A stretch of 64,000 nt of DNA from Stenotrophomonas sp. SAU14A_NAIMI4_5 (GCF_003086795.1 NZ_CP026003.1:4221531-4285530); one strand, 5' to 3'. Counted from the stretch's first letter, positions 1-10,417 are shown. Notes: generated by a model not told the origin, from the letters alone. Program-made: numbers and translations.

Positions 1-99
1 CAGCTGTGGGCGATCTCCTAGCCGCGCGCTCTGAAAACCCTGATGGCGGTCAGTTGCACCCGCGTCGCACCATCAAGCACCTCTCCGCAGGAACCACAC

Positions 100-1605
100 A
101 TGAGCCTGGCGCTGGTCTACAGCCGTGCCCGCGCCGGGGTCGATGCCCCGCTGGTGCGGGTGGAAGTGCATCTGTCCGGCGGCCTGCCGGTCACCCAGAT
201 CGTCGGCCTGGCCGAAGCCAGCGTGCGCGAGTCGCGCGAGCGCGTGCGTGCCGCCCTGCTCTGCGCGCGCTTCGATTTCCCGCAGCGGCGCATCACCTTG
301 AACCTGGCCCCGGCCGACCTGCCCAAGGAAGGCGGTCGCTACGACCTCGCCATCGCGCTGGGCATCCTCGCCGCCAGCGGCCAGGTCGAGCCGCAGTCGC
401 TGCTGGGTTACGAGTTTCTCGGCGAGCTCGGCCTCACCGGCGAACTGCGTCCGGTCAGCGGCGCGCTGCCCGCCGCGATTGCCGCCGCCGAGGCCGGGCG
501 CATCCTGGTGGTGCCGCCGGGCAATGCCGCTGAAGCTGCCCTGGCCGAGCATGCCGACGTGCGCGTGGCCCGCACCCTGCTGGAGTGCTGCGCTGGGCTG
601 GGCAATCCACGCCTGCTGCCGCCGGTGCAGCGCGTGGACACCACGCCACTGCCCCTGCCCGACCTGGCCGACGTGCGCGGGCAGGCACATGCGCGGCGCG
701 CATTGGAAGTGGCCGCCGCCGGCGGTCATCATCTGCTGCTGATCGGCAGCCCCGGCTGCGGCAAGACCCTGCTGGCCTCGCGCCTGCCCAGCCTGCTGCC
801 GGACACCGAGCAGGACGAAGCGCTGCAGCTGGCCGCCATTGCCTCGGTCAGCGGCGAAGGGCTGGACCCGCGGCGCTGGCGGCAGCGGCCGTTCCGCGCG
901 CCCCACCACAGCGCGAGCGCGGCGGCCTTGGTGGGCGGCGGCAATCCACCCTGCCCCGGCGAGATCTCGCTGGCGCATCACGGCGTGCTGTTCCTGGACG
1001 AGCTGCCGGAATGGAACCGCAGTGCCCTGGAGACGTTGCGTGAGCCTTTGGAATCCGGACACATCCGCATCGCGCGTGCCGCGCGCAGCGTGCAGTATCC
1101 GGCGCGCTTCCAGTTGGTGGCGGCAATGAATCCATGCCCCTGTGGATGGGCAGGCGACCGCAGCAATCGCTGCCTGTGTACCGATGAGCGCATCACCCGC
1201 TATCGCGCGCGGGTCTCAGGGCCCCTGCTGGACCGCATCGACCTGCACATCAGCGTGGCCAGGATGGATGCAGTGGAGCTGCGGGAAAGCACACCGCTCG
1301 GCGAGCCGAGTACGGTGGTGCGGGCGCGGGTGGAAGCGGCGCATGCGCGGCAGCGCGCGCGGGGTGGGTTGAATGCACATCTGCCGCCGGCAGCGCTGCG
1401 GGCGTGCACGCGGTTGAGCGAGGGCGATCAGGATCTGCTGGAGCAGGCGATCGAGCGGCTGCAGCTCTCGGCTCGGGCGATGCACCGGATTCTGCGGGTG
1501 GCTCGCACGATTGCGGATCTGGATGCGTGCGAGCGGATCGGGACCGCACACCTGGCGGAGGCGATTGGATATCGGCAGTTGGATCGGGGCAAGGCAGGGG
1601 CCTGA
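100..1605 (+). CDS. comM: ComM/YifB-family AAA+ Mg-chelatase-like ATPase
   Basis: Full-length 501-residue ComM/YifB protein, a hexameric AAA+ helicase that helps branch migration during natural transformation. The N-terminal ChlI-like fold begins with MSLALVYSRA. Walker A GSPGCGKT lies at about residues 216-223, and a Walker B region with LFLDELPEW follows. A cysteine cluster (NPCPCGW, then RCLC) sits in the C-terminal half, as is typical of the family. An in-frame ATG lies 57 bases upstream, but family alignment favours the ATG at 100, which follows a CAGGAA ribosome-binding site. Family identity is certain; the role in DNA uptake is inherited from homologues. Confidence 0.96.
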   Translation: MSLALVYSRARAGVDAPLVRVEVHLSGGLPVTQIVGLAEASVRESRERVRAALLCARFDFPQRRITLNLAPADLPKEGGRYDLAIALGILAASGQVEPQSLLGYEFLGELGLTGELRPVSGALPAAIAAAEAGRILVVPPGNAAEAALAEHADVRVARTLLECCAGLGNPRLLPPVQRVDTTPLPLPDLADVRGQAHARRALEVAAAGGHHLLLIGSPGCGKTLLASRLPSLLPDTEQDEALQLAAIASVSGEGLDPRRWRQRPFRAPHHSASAAALVGGGNPPCPGEISLAHHGVLFLDELPEWNRSALETLREPLESGHIRIARAARSVQYPARFQLVAAMNPCPCGWAGDRSNRCLCTDERITRYRARVSGPLLDRIDLHISVARMDAVELRESTPLGEPSTVVRARVEAAHARQRARGGLNAHLPPAALRACTRLSEGDQDLLEQAIERLQLSARAMHRILRVARTIADLDACERIGTAHLAEAIGYRQLDRGKAGA

Positions 1606-1662
1606 GAGCGCTCTCGCTTACGCCCAGAGCCCGACTAACCCAACTCCGCCGTCTCCCGGTCC

Positions 1663-2859
1663 CTACGAACGTCCTGCGCCCGGCATCTGGAACGTAAACA
1701 AGGTTCCCGCGCCTTCATTGGACGCCACCTCGAGTGTCCCGCCATGAGACCTGGCAATTTCCGATGCGATGTAGATGCCCAGACCCAGGCCGGGCCTGGG
1801 CAGCTCGCCCTGCTCGCGCGAGAACGGGCTGAAAATGTTGCCCAGCCTCTCCGACGGAATGCAGCCTGCGTTGTGCACATCCAGGGTCAGACGATTGGAT
1901 GCGGCGTGAACCCTCAACGTGACAGGCGCAGAGCGCTCGCCGTGCTGGGCGGCGTTCGTCAGAAGGTTGGCCAGCAGCTGCGACAGCCTGCCGGGGTCGC
2001 AGACCACGCTGCCCTCGATCTGCATCTGCACGCTGATGTCCTGGCGACCGGTCGCGATTGCCACCTCCGCCGCAACGCGCTCAAGGTCGGCCTGCAACGA
2101 ATGGCTTTCCCGGAGCGAGATCGGGATGCCGCCACCCAACCGGCCCCGGGCGAAATCGAGCACATCGTTGATCAGCCCATCCATGCGGGTGACGCCCGAT
2201 GCGATGTGCGCGAGCATCTGCTGCTGACGCTCAGACGTTGCGTCCATTTCCAGCGAATCCGCAGCCACGCTGATCGCCTGCAGCGGGCTGCGAAGATCAT
2301 GGCCCAGTACCGCAATGAACTGATCGCGCAGGTCTGAAACCCGCTGTGCATCGGTGAGTGCTGTCTCTGCTTCCAGCAGGCGATCCTCCTTGTCGAGGTA
2401 ATTCCCAACAAGGTCGGCAAGCAGTTCCATGGAGCGTCGGATATGGGCTTCATCGAAGTTGCCCGGCGTCGAGTCAATAGCGCAGAGGGTGCCGAAGAAG
2501 CTGCCGTCCGGGCGATGGATCGGCACGGACGCGTAACTCTCCAGCCCGTAGATCCGCGGGGTGTGGTGCTTGGAATACAGCGGGTGTGCACTGGCCTGCG
2601 CAAACACGACCGAGGTGGGTGACTGCCTGATCTCATCACAGATGGTGGTTTCCAGGACCAGTTGCCCGCCTGGAACCAGCCCAAACCCCAGGGTGTCCAA
2701 GGTGGCGCAGGCGGTCCAGGTCGTCTCGGTCACCCGGGCAATCGCAGTGAATCTCGAGCCGGTGATATGGGCCACGGTTTCAAGGATGCGCGGCACCGCC
2801 TCGATACGACCAATCTCAGCGATGTCGTTCAGCAGATTGGGATCGGTCAGGGTATTCAT
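1663..2859 (-). CDS. GAF-domain sensor histidine kinase
   Basis: A 398-residue soluble kinase with no membrane segments. An N-terminal GAF domain (about 20-155) includes the YASVPI and FGTLCAID signatures. It is followed by a HisKA domain with phospho-acceptor His187 in LGHDLRSPL and a HATPase_c domain with an N-box (LLANLLTNAAQHG) and a G-box (GLGLGIYI). It should autophosphorylate in response to a small ligand or chromophore in the GAF domain. The GAF lacks an obvious phytochrome-type Cys, so bilin binding is not claimed. No response regulator is adjacent. It is convergent with comM, about 57 bases away. Confidence 0.9.
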   Translation of the reverse strand: MNTLTDPNLLNDIAEIGRIEAVPRILETVAHITGSRFTAIARVTETTWTACATLDTLGFGLVPGGQLVLETTICDEIRQSPTSVVFAQASAHPLYSKHHTPRIYGLESYASVPIHRPDGSFFGTLCAIDSTPGNFDEAHIRRSMELLADLVGNYLDKEDRLLEAETALTDAQRVSDLRDQFIAVLGHDLRSPLQAISVAADSLEMDATSERQQQMLAHIASGVTRMDGLINDVLDFARGRLGGGIPISLRESHSLQADLERVAAEVAIATGRQDISVQMQIEGSVVCDPGRLSQLLANLLTNAAQHGERSAPVTLRVHAASNRLTLDVHNAGCIPSERLGNIFSPFSREQGELPRPGLGLGIYIASEIARSHGGTLEVASNEGAGTLFTFQMPGAGRS

Positions 2860-3053
2860 GTAGGGGCAGTCGGGCGCGGTGGCGCATCATCCCATGAAAC
2901 CGTTGGGGCAGCCGGGGCGCTGCCTGGTCGGGAATGATTGTCCTCCTCCAGTCAGCACCAGCCAGCAACAGCCGCTCTGGGTTACTTCCGGCATTCGCCC
3001 CTTTCCTCGTCCAGCCCTCATCGTAGGCACTCATTCAAGCCAAGGGATGGCCG

Positions 3054-4424
3054 ATGCGTCGTAGTGCGCTGTGGGCGGTACTGCTTCTGTTCTCACCCGT
3101 AATTGCCAGTGCATCTGCACCCAAGGCACGTGCTTGCGAGGACGGCACGTCAGCCGCCCTGCTCGGATCACAGTGCGCCACTGTGGACGTTCCACTTCGC
3201 CATGCCGATCCATCAGGCGAGCACATCACACTGTTCCTGCGGCGCATAGCGGCCAGTGCGGACGTACCCAGACGAGGCGAGGTCTGGCTGATCTCTGGCG
3301 GCCCGGGCGAGTCAGGGGCATCCCTGTATCCCCTGATCCAGACCTACCAGCGTGCGTTCCCCGGGTTTGATCTTGTGATCCCCGACCACCGGGGCACGGG
3401 TCGGTCATCGCGGATCTGCCCGATCCAGGAGGCACCGGAAAGCCCGGCAGGCACGGGACTGGCAGACGCCGAATGGGGCCCGTGCATCGGCAGCATGTAC
3501 GCCAACCTGCAGCGCACGTCGGCCTTTTCCATTACCGAGGCTGCGCAGGACCTTGGCATTCTGATGTCACAGGCAGATCGCAGCGGGCAGGTGTTGCTGT
3601 ATGGCGTTTCCTACGGCACCCAGCTGGCGTTGCGTTCGCTCCAGGTCAATGAGCTTGATGTGGATGGCCTCATCCTCGACGGACTGGTGCCGCCCGAGAC
3701 CACTGAAACATGGGACCTCAGCCGGCGCACCGCGCTTGTTGACCAGGTCGGGCGGCAGAGCATGGATGAACGTAGCCTCCAACAATATCGGACGCTGCTG
3801 GCGGTGAAAGATGCGGCTTGGCAGAAGGACGTGCCGGGCGGCGACCTGCGCCGGTTCTTCGCCGCTCTGCTGAGCTTCCCTGCGCTGCGCGATCGAATGC
3901 CGAAGATCGTGCAGGACCTTTCCGAGGGTGATGCCCGCACCCTCGTTGCCACAGTAAAGGACTGGAATGCCGCGCTGGCGCAGCTGGGACAGGCAGGAAA
4001 CAACCAGCCGGCCCTGCCGCTGGTGATGCTCATCGCCGCCTCGGAGAACAACGCACGTCCGGAGCTCAGCATGGAGACCGTGAACGAAGAGGCCAAAGAT
4101 GCGTTGTTCGTCAGTCCCATTCCCGGCCTGCTCGTCAGTGGGAGTGTCCCGCGTTACACGCGTGATGCCTGGTTCGGAAAGACCCCGGACACCCTGCCAC
4201 GGACACTGATCCTGCAGGGGACGCTGGATCCGAATACCGCCTACGCCGGTGCCCAGGAACACGCTGCTATGCTCCGCAGGTCGGGGCCTGTCACGTTCCA
4301 CACGGTCGACCGCGGTGCCCATCTACTGCCGTTGGTAGCGCCAGGCTGCTTTGTTGCGGCTGTCGGCAGCTTCATTGGGGGTGGCATGGTCAGCGAGCGC
4401 TGTGCAGAGCCCCTGCTGGAGTGA
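3054..4424 (+). CDS. Secreted alpha/beta hydrolase, tripeptidyl aminopeptidase (TAP)-like
   Basis: A 456-residue protein with a cleavable signal peptide (residues 1 to about 20, ending ASASA). The alpha/beta-hydrolase core has an oxyanion region SGGPGESG, a DHRGTGRS strand and nucleophile Ser186 in GVSYG. A C-terminal TAP-like region carries LILQGTLDPNT (likely Asp) and DRGAHL (likely His). This layout matches secreted proline iminopeptidase/tripeptidyl aminopeptidase relatives, so release of N-terminal peptides in the periplasm is plausible. The substrate cannot be read from sequence. It is monocistronic, with 195 bases upstream shared divergently with the GAF kinase. Confidence 0.85.
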   Translation: MRRSALWAVLLLFSPVIASASAPKARACEDGTSAALLGSQCATVDVPLRHADPSGEHITLFLRRIAASADVPRRGEVWLISGGPGESGASLYPLIQTYQRAFPGFDLVIPDHRGTGRSSRICPIQEAPESPAGTGLADAEWGPCIGSMYANLQRTSAFSITEAAQDLGILMSQADRSGQVLLYGVSYGTQLALRSLQVNELDVDGLILDGLVPPETTETWDLSRRTALVDQVGRQSMDERSLQQYRTLLAVKDAAWQKDVPGGDLRRFFAALLSFPALRDRMPKIVQDLSEGDARTLVATVKDWNAALAQLGQAGNNQPALPLVMLIAASENNARPELSMETVNEEAKDALFVSPIPGLLVSGSVPRYTRDAWFGKTPDTLPRTLILQGTLDPNTAYAGAQEHAAMLRRSGPVTFHTVDRGAHLLPLVAPGCFVAAVGSFIGGGMVSERCAEPLLE

Positions 4425-4575
4425 GAGGGCTCCCCCGGATCCCGACCTTGAGCAGCAGGTGCTAACCGAGCGCGAAGATACAGGCTCAAGTCGAGACCTC
4501 TCCTTCACTGTCCGTTCGACGGAATTTTCAGGTCACCCCTCTAGTCTGCAGGCTCCTTCACGACGGGATGCCCAC

Positions 4576-5073
4576 ATGGCCATCAAGACAGCGGAAGACC
4601 TTTTCATCCATGAACTCTCCGACATCTACAGCGCCGAGAAGCAGCTGACCAAAGCATTGCCACGCCTGGCCCGTGCAGCCGACAACCCCGCGCTGGCCAC
4701 CGCTTTTGAAACCCACCTTGAGGAAACGCAGGGCCAGATCGAACGCATCGACCAGGTCGTGGAAGTACTGGGCATCCGGTTGAAACGCATCAAGTGTGCG
4801 GCAATGGAGGGTCTGGTCGAGGAAGGCAAGGAAGTGATCGATGCAATCGACAAGGGTCCGGTGCGCGATGCCGCGCTGATCGGCGGCGCGCAGAAGGTCG
4901 AGCATTACGAGATTGCCTCATACGGCACGATCGCGGCATTGGCCAAGCAGCTGGGCTACAAGGATGCCCTGCCCCTGCTGCTGGAAACCCTTGAGGAAGA
5001 AAAGGCCACCGACGAGAAGCTCACGTTGCTCGCCAAAAGTGGCGGCAACGCGAAGGCCGCTCAGGCGGCGTAA
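4576..5073 (+). CDS. Ferritin-like DUF892 (YciE/YciF-type) stress protein, copy 1
   Basis: A 165-residue all-helical DUF892 protein starting MAIKTAEDLF. Acidic and histidine residues suited to a di-metal ferritin-like site recur, for example FETHLEET near 44-51 and QKVEHYEIASY near 105-115. Homologues are induced by osmotic, oxidative or desiccation stress; the reaction is not established. It differs from the copy at 10418 at roughly 15 of 165 positions, mostly at the C-terminus, so the two are recent duplicates. It heads a cluster with the small membrane protein at 5148 and the hydrolase at 5432. An in-frame reading extends upstream, but homology and the second copy support this start. Confidence 0.93.
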   Translation: MAIKTAEDLFIHELSDIYSAEKQLTKALPRLARAADNPALATAFETHLEETQGQIERIDQVVEVLGIRLKRIKCAAMEGLVEEGKEVIDAIDKGPVRDAALIGGAQKVEHYEIASYGTIAALAKQLGYKDALPLLLETLEEEKATDEKLTLLAKSGGNAKAAQAA

Positions 5074-5147
5074 CCCAGGCACTGGCCTGCCATGACGCCG
5101 CCACCAACGGCGGCATCTTCCTTGCGCACATACACCGAGGTGCCTGC

Positions 5148-5429
5148 ATGCATCCAGACGTCCTGGGCTGGATGGCCACCGTGGTATTGATGGCCACCCT
5201 GATCCGGCAGATGGTCAAACAGTGGCAATCTCCTCACCCGGAAACCGTGTCGAAATGGCTGTTCCTGGGCCAGATGACCGCCTCCACCCTGTTTACGATC
5301 TACAGCGCGTTACTAGGCTCCACCGTGTTTGTGGTCACCAATGCGCTGCTGCTGTTGACCGCGGTGATCGGCCAGGTGCTGGCGTGGCAGCGCCGCCGAA
5401 ACGCGAGCGCAGCAACTGATGGACGCTGA
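5148..5429 (+). CDS. Small three-helix membrane protein, SemiSWEET/PQ-loop-like
   Basis: A 93-residue protein with three hydrophobic helices and a basic C-terminus. The pattern (helix, IRQMVKQWQSPHPETVS loop, helix, short turn, NALLLLTAVIG) resembles bacterial SemiSWEET half-transporters, which dimerise to move sugars. The classic Pro-Gln pair is replaced by Arg-Gln, so transport is an inference from topology only. It lies between the DUF892 gene and the cysteine hydrolase, whose start codon comes three bases after this stop codon, suggesting co-transcription and coupling. Confidence 0.7.
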   Translation: MHPDVLGWMATVVLMATLIRQMVKQWQSPHPETVSKWLFLGQMTASTLFTIYSALLGSTVFVVTNALLLLTAVIGQVLAWQRRRNASAATDGR

Positions 5430-5431
5430 CC

Positions 5432-5986
5432 ATGAGCACGAAAAGCGCGCTGATCATCATCGACCTGTTCAGCCTCTTTGACTTCCCCGAAGGCCGCGCA
5501 CTCAGCCCGGCGGCATTCCGCGCGGCCGGCAAAGCCGCGATGCTCATGGCAGCGTTCGACGAGCGGGATCTGCCCGTCATCTTCGCCAACGACAACTTTG
5601 GCGACTGGAAGCGCGACTTCCCAGGCCTGGTTGAAGCGTGTCGTCAGCGTGGCGGGCATGCCGCAGACATTGCCGAACGCTTGGCGCCGCAGCCGCGGCA
5701 TTACTTCATCCTCAAACCCAAACATTCCGCGTTTCTGGCAACACCCCTGCCGGTGCTGCTGGCCAAGCTGGGCGTCCAGCGCCTGGTCCTTGCCGGCATG
5801 GCACTGGATTCCTGCGTGCTGGCCACTGCCCTCGACGCCAATTCGCGTGAATACGAGACGGTCGTCGCATGGGAAGCGACCGCTGCCCTGCCGGATCGAC
5901 AGAAGCCGGCGCTGCAGCTTCTGCAGCGCTCCGGTGCCGCAAAGGTGCTGGGCATGCGCGAGGTCATCGCACTGCTTGATGCATAG
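5432..5986 (+). CDS. Isochorismatase-family cysteine hydrolase, copy 1
   Basis: A 184-residue single-domain hydrolase. The family catalytic triad is visible: Asp11 (ALIIIDLF), a Lys near 95 in LKPKHSAF, and nucleophile Cys128 in GMALDSCVLAT. The usual cis-peptide region sits just before the Cys. Members hydrolyse amides or vinyl ethers such as nicotinamide or isochorismate; the substrate here is unknown. A close paralogue lies at 11608 in the same module order. It starts two bases after the membrane protein and converges on a BLUF gene. Confidence 0.9.
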   Translation: MSTKSALIIIDLFSLFDFPEGRALSPAAFRAAGKAAMLMAAFDERDLPVIFANDNFGDWKRDFPGLVEACRQRGGHAADIAERLAPQPRHYFILKPKHSAFLATPLPVLLAKLGVQRLVLAGMALDSCVLATALDANSREYETVVAWEATAALPDRQKPALQLLQRSGAAKVLGMREVIALLDA

Positions 5987-6009
5987 CACCCGGCATCCCC
6001 GGGCGCAGA

Positions 6010-6432
6010 TCAGCCCAGATGAGGCTGCACCACCGCGTTCAGGTGGTCCATGGCAGCCCAGGGGCTGCCCTCCCGTCCGGCCCGTCTGACGAAGCCACGC
6101 CAGTCTGCATAGGCCGCTTGGCTCAGCTCGTGTGCATCGGCAGGCAGCAGCCGCATGGACCAATACGGGAACATCCGGCGACCCACGCGCCCCCGCGCCA
6201 ACTCCACAATCTCGCGATGGCTGCTGGCGCCCAGAATGCGCGAATACGCCACGCCCAAGGCATCTTCCGGACCTTCGATGTACTGCAGAAAGCGCTGCCC
6301 ATCAAACAGCAGCACGCCGGTGATCCCGGCATCCTGATTGAATCGGGCGGCGTCCTCGACCATCGCGGTCAGGCGCTGTGGATCAAGACCGGGGAGTGCC
6401 TCGCTGGCGTAGGCGATTGCGCGGTTTGCCAT
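6010..6432 (-). CDS. BLUF blue-light sensor protein, copy 1
   Basis: A 140-residue short BLUF protein. The photocycle residues are present: Tyr8 (AIAYASE), Asn32 (ARFNQDAG) and Gln50 (FLQYIEG), at the same numbering as the well-studied short BLUF proteins. A MFPYWSMRL segment supplies the variable Trp/Met. It should bind FAD and switch hydrogen bonding under blue light. No output domain is fused, so it must act through a partner. The long upstream extension is not conserved; ATG at 6432 fits the family, though its ribosome-binding site is weak. It is divergent from the hybrid kinase at 6585, about 150 bases away. Confidence 0.92.
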   Translation of the reverse strand: MANRAIAYASEALPGLDPQRLTAMVEDAARFNQDAGITGVLLFDGQRFLQYIEGPEDALGVAYSRILGASSHREIVELARGRVGRRMFPYWSMRLLPADAHELSQAAYADWRGFVRRAGREGSPWAAMDHLNAVVQPHLG

Positions 6433-6584
6433 GGTGCTTGTGGATGGGTTTGCCTGAGAGGAAATGTACGGATCCCGCGTCAACGCCGGGTCTTTGCACG
6501 GCCTCTGCTCTGTGAAACCGCGATCGTCACGCAATCTGTGCCGTTCACGTTTACTCTGTGAGGAGATTATCAACAGGTCTTCAC

Positions 6585-8312
6585 ATGCGGCGTTGCGATC
6601 TACCGGTGTCCTCTCCCGACTCCCTGGCATACGGGCTGCTGCAGGACAGCGCGTGGGTGCACGCGGGGTTGGCTGAATCAGCGCCCGCAGAACTCCGCAC
6701 CGTGCTGACGATGATCCTCGACTGCCCGGAACCGCTGTGGATCGCGTGGGGGCCGGACAACCTGTTCTACTTCAACGACGCATTCTCGCCCTGGATGGGA
6801 AACAAGCTGGACGGCGCCATGGCCAGCCCGGTCAGGATTGTCTGGCACGACGTCTGGGACGAGCTAGGCGGTGCGATTGCCGATGCCATGGCCGGTACCC
6901 ATCGCAGCTTCCGTAACCTGCGCGTGTTCATGGATCGGGATGGCACGCGGCGGGAGACCTTCTGGACATTCTCGTACTCGCCCATCCGCATTGCTGACGG
7001 CAGCGTCGGCGGCATCCTGTGCGTGGTCAGCGACCAGACCGAGTTCGTCTCCGAACGCAATGAGCACTCACGGCAGGTGGAAGCCATCAGCGAGGAGGCG
7101 CGGCTGGCCCATGCCGAACTGGTGAGGGCGCGCGAGCAGCTGCGGCAATCGCAGAAGCTGGAAGCCATTGGCCAGTTGACCGGCGGTGTCGCCCACGATT
7201 TCAACAATCTTCTGCAGGTCATCACCGGTTCGGTGGACATGCTGCGTTACGGCAGCCCTCGCGACGAGCGGCAGAATCGCCATATCGAGGCCATCGGTGC
7301 AGCGGCCGACCGCGCCACCAGCCTGGTGTCCCATCTGCTGTCCTTCTCGCGCAGGCAGACCCTGTCACCCGAAGTATTCGACCTCTGCGCGGGCGTTGAA
7401 GGACTGGCCGACATCATCCGCACCCTGCTCGGCGGGCGGGTCGCCCTGCAGCTCGAGCTTCCCGACGAACCCTTGCATGTGCTGTTGGACAAGACACAGC
7501 TGGATACCGCGCTGATCAACCTGGCGGTAAATGCGCGCGATGCGATTGCCGAGCACGGCACGGTGCGCATCTGCGTGCGTCAGGTCGAGGCGATGCCATC
7601 GGTACGCTTTGCGCCACCGCTGAAGGGCACGTTTGCCGCGGTCTCGGTCAGCGATGACGGCTGCGGTATTGATGCTTCGGTGATGACCCACGTGTTCGAT
7701 CCGTTCTTCACCACCAAGGGCGTGGGTGAAGGCACCGGGCTGGGGCTCAGCCAGGTGTTCGGCTTCGTCAAGCAATCCGAGGGCGAGGTGGATGTTGAAA
7801 GCACGGTGGGCGAAGGCAGCACCTTCGTGCTCTATCTGCCGTTGACACATCAGACGCCCGCGGCCGTCGGTGTTTCTGAGACGCAGTCGCTGCACGACGC
7901 CAAGGGCCTGAACGTGCTGGTGGTGGAAGACAACGTGGATGTGGCTGCATTTGCGGTGTCTGCACTGCGCGAGCTCGGCTGCGGCGTCTTCCTTGCCCGC
8001 AACGGCAGCGATGCCTTGGCCGAGCTGGAGCAGAACCGTCAGCGCTACCACTCTGTTTTTTCCGATGTGGTCATGCCGGGCATCAGCGGCCTGGAGCTGG
8101 CCAAAACGCTTCGCGAGCGCTATCCCGATCTGCATGTGGTGCTGACCAGTGGCTACAGCGAACTGCTGGCGCGAGAGACCGATCATGGCTTTGCGCTGCT
8201 GCGGAAGCCCTACACGCTGGGTGATCTGGCCCGGGCGATCAACCCGCCCAGGGTGTCGTGTGCGGCGGTTGAGCCGGTTGGGGATGAAACCGTGTGGCGC
8301 ACGCTGTCATGA
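6585..8312 (+). CDS. PAS-containing hybrid histidine kinase with C-terminal receiver
   Basis: A soluble hybrid kinase of about 575 residues. A PAS-like sensor (about 50-155, ending in the GGILCVVSDQT strand) is followed by a short coiled coil and a HisKA domain with His204 in GGVAHDFNNLLQ. Next come HATPase_c (NLAVNARDAI, GTGLGLSQVFG) and a receiver with phospho-acceptor Asp494 (VFSDVVMPG) and Lys in LLRKPY. The PAS lacks the LOV cysteine motif, so it is not an obvious photoreceptor by itself. ATG at 6585 is preferred. A GTG at 6558 is possible, but the GAGGAG at 6560-6565 lies inside that reading. Confidence 0.9.
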   Translation: MRRCDLPVSSPDSLAYGLLQDSAWVHAGLAESAPAELRTVLTMILDCPEPLWIAWGPDNLFYFNDAFSPWMGNKLDGAMASPVRIVWHDVWDELGGAIADAMAGTHRSFRNLRVFMDRDGTRRETFWTFSYSPIRIADGSVGGILCVVSDQTEFVSERNEHSRQVEAISEEARLAHAELVRAREQLRQSQKLEAIGQLTGGVAHDFNNLLQVITGSVDMLRYGSPRDERQNRHIEAIGAAADRATSLVSHLLSFSRRQTLSPEVFDLCAGVEGLADIIRTLLGGRVALQLELPDEPLHVLLDKTQLDTALINLAVNARDAIAEHGTVRICVRQVEAMPSVRFAPPLKGTFAAVSVSDDGCGIDASVMTHVFDPFFTTKGVGEGTGLGLSQVFGFVKQSEGEVDVESTVGEGSTFVLYLPLTHQTPAAVGVSETQSLHDAKGLNVLVVEDNVDVAAFAVSALRELGCGVFLARNGSDALAELEQNRQRYHSVFSDVVMPGISGLELAKTLRERYPDLHVVLTSGYSELLARETDHGFALLRKPYTLGDLARAINPPRVSCAAVEPVGDETVWRTLS

Positions 8313-8330
8313 ACACAGCAGACGTGTTAA

Positions 8331-9121
<791 letters not shown>

Positions 9122-9134
9122 AGAGCACGCCGCG

Positions 9135-9584
9135 TTACGCGACCGAGGTATACGGTTCAACCCACGACGTCAGAATATCCATTGCTGCTTCGGCCGCCTC
9201 CGCATCCCCGCTGCGCTGTGCGAAGCCGGTCCAGTCAGCGTGGGCCAGCCGCGCCAGCTCATCGGGCTGCATCGGGAGCCAGCGCATCGGCCAGAACGGC
9301 AGGCGCCGGCTTCCCACCCTGCCTCGGTGCAGTTCGATGATCCCCGTGTGGCTTGATGCACCCTGTACCCGCGAGTAGGCCACGCTCAAGCCGTCTTCGG
9401 GTCCCTCCATGTACTGGAGGAATCGGAGGCCATCGAACAGCAGCACTCCGGTGACCCCGGCATCGCGATTGAACCGCGCGGCGTCGTCAACCAGTTCGTC
9501 CAGCTTTCCACTGTCCAGGCCCAACGTGTCACCCGCAACGGCTGGGCCCGCTTCGCTGATGTATGCAACGGCCCTGATAGGCAT
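9135..9584 (-). CDS. BLUF blue-light sensor protein, copy 2
   Basis: A 149-residue short BLUF protein with Tyr8 (AVAYISE), Asn39 (ARFNRDAG) and Gln57 (FLQYMEG). A seven-residue insertion before helix 1 shifts the numbering relative to copies 1 and 3. Start ATG 9584 has a GGAG eight bases upstream; an in-frame extension to 9704 is not conserved. It carries no fused effector domain. It faces the iron-permease-like gene (convergent, about 13 bases) and is followed on the same strand, further upstream, by BLUF copy 3. Confidence 0.92.
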   Translation of the reverse strand: MPIRAVAYISEAGPAVAGDTLGLDSGKLDELVDDAARFNRDAGVTGVLLFDGLRFLQYMEGPEDGLSVAYSRVQGASSHTGIIELHRGRVGSRRLPFWPMRWLPMQPDELARLAHADWTGFAQRSGDAEAAEAAMDILTSWVEPYTSVA

Positions 9585-9728
9585 CGGCTGCTCCGTTTTT
9601 GCGAATCCCCCCGGAATCCCCCAAGGATAAGCCTGATGCGAGGAAGGCGTGTTCCGATCGCGTGCATTCTCCGGGTAGATCACGTTCGGTCCGATCAGCG
9701 GCATTCAGCGCGTGCCAACGGGGACGTG

Positions 9729-10160
9729 CTACTGAGGCCGTGCGAGGTAGGGATGCAGATAAACATGAAGGCGGTCCATTGCAGTGGACCGTCGCGGGGA
9801 CGGGTGGGTTGATCTAACGAACCCCGTCCAGTCAGCACAGGCAACCGAGCGCAGCTGACTGGGATCGGCCAGGAGCCAGTGCATGGACCAGTAGGGCAGA
9901 AGCCTGCCACCGACTGTGCCGCGCCCCAGTTCCACGATCTCGGAATGGAACGCCGACGCAAGAATTCGTCTGTAGGCCCGCTCCACCCCCTCCTCCGGCC
10001 CCTCGATGTATTGCAGGAAACTGACGCCGTCAAAGAGCAGCACCCCGGTCACCCCGGCCTCGAGGTTGAAGGCGGCTGCACGCTGAACCAACGCGTCCAG
10101 CTCCTCGCGGTTCCAAGGCTGCCTGACCTGGCTCATGTAGCCAACTGCTCGAAAGGGCAC
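9729..10160 (-). CDS. BLUF blue-light sensor protein, copy 3
   Basis: A 143-residue short BLUF protein with Tyr8 (AVGYMSQ), Asn32 (AAFNLEAG) and Gln50 (FLQYIEG). It starts at GTG 10160, with a strong AGGAG about six bases upstream that decides the start. It is the most divergent of the three copies in its helix 1 and C-terminus. It is divergent from the second DUF892 module, and the 257-base gap between them should contain promoters for both. Confidence 0.92.
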   Translation of the reverse strand: MPFRAVGYMSQVRQPWNREELDALVQRAAAFNLEAGVTGVLLFDGVSFLQYIEGPEEGVERAYRRILASAFHSEIVELGRGTVGGRLLPYWSMHWLLADPSQLRSVACADWTGFVRSTHPSPRRSTAMDRLHVYLHPYLARPQ

Positions 10161-10417
10161 ACTGTTCTCCTCAAGGAACCAGCACCATAGGGCACCCCTG
10201 AGAAGCGCGGGGTGACGGATTTCCCAGCTCAGTACTTCCGCGGGGCACCTGCGCCTGTTTCATCCTCTGCGCCAAGCCCCTCGTTTCCCTTAACCGGTCA
10301 TTCTCAAACGCAACCATCACGGGGGATCACATTGCCTGGGCGAGACCTTGACGCTTCCATTGACGGATCTGGATGCATGGTGGGCTTTCCCTGACCAGTA
10401 TCCGAAAGGAGTGAAAG

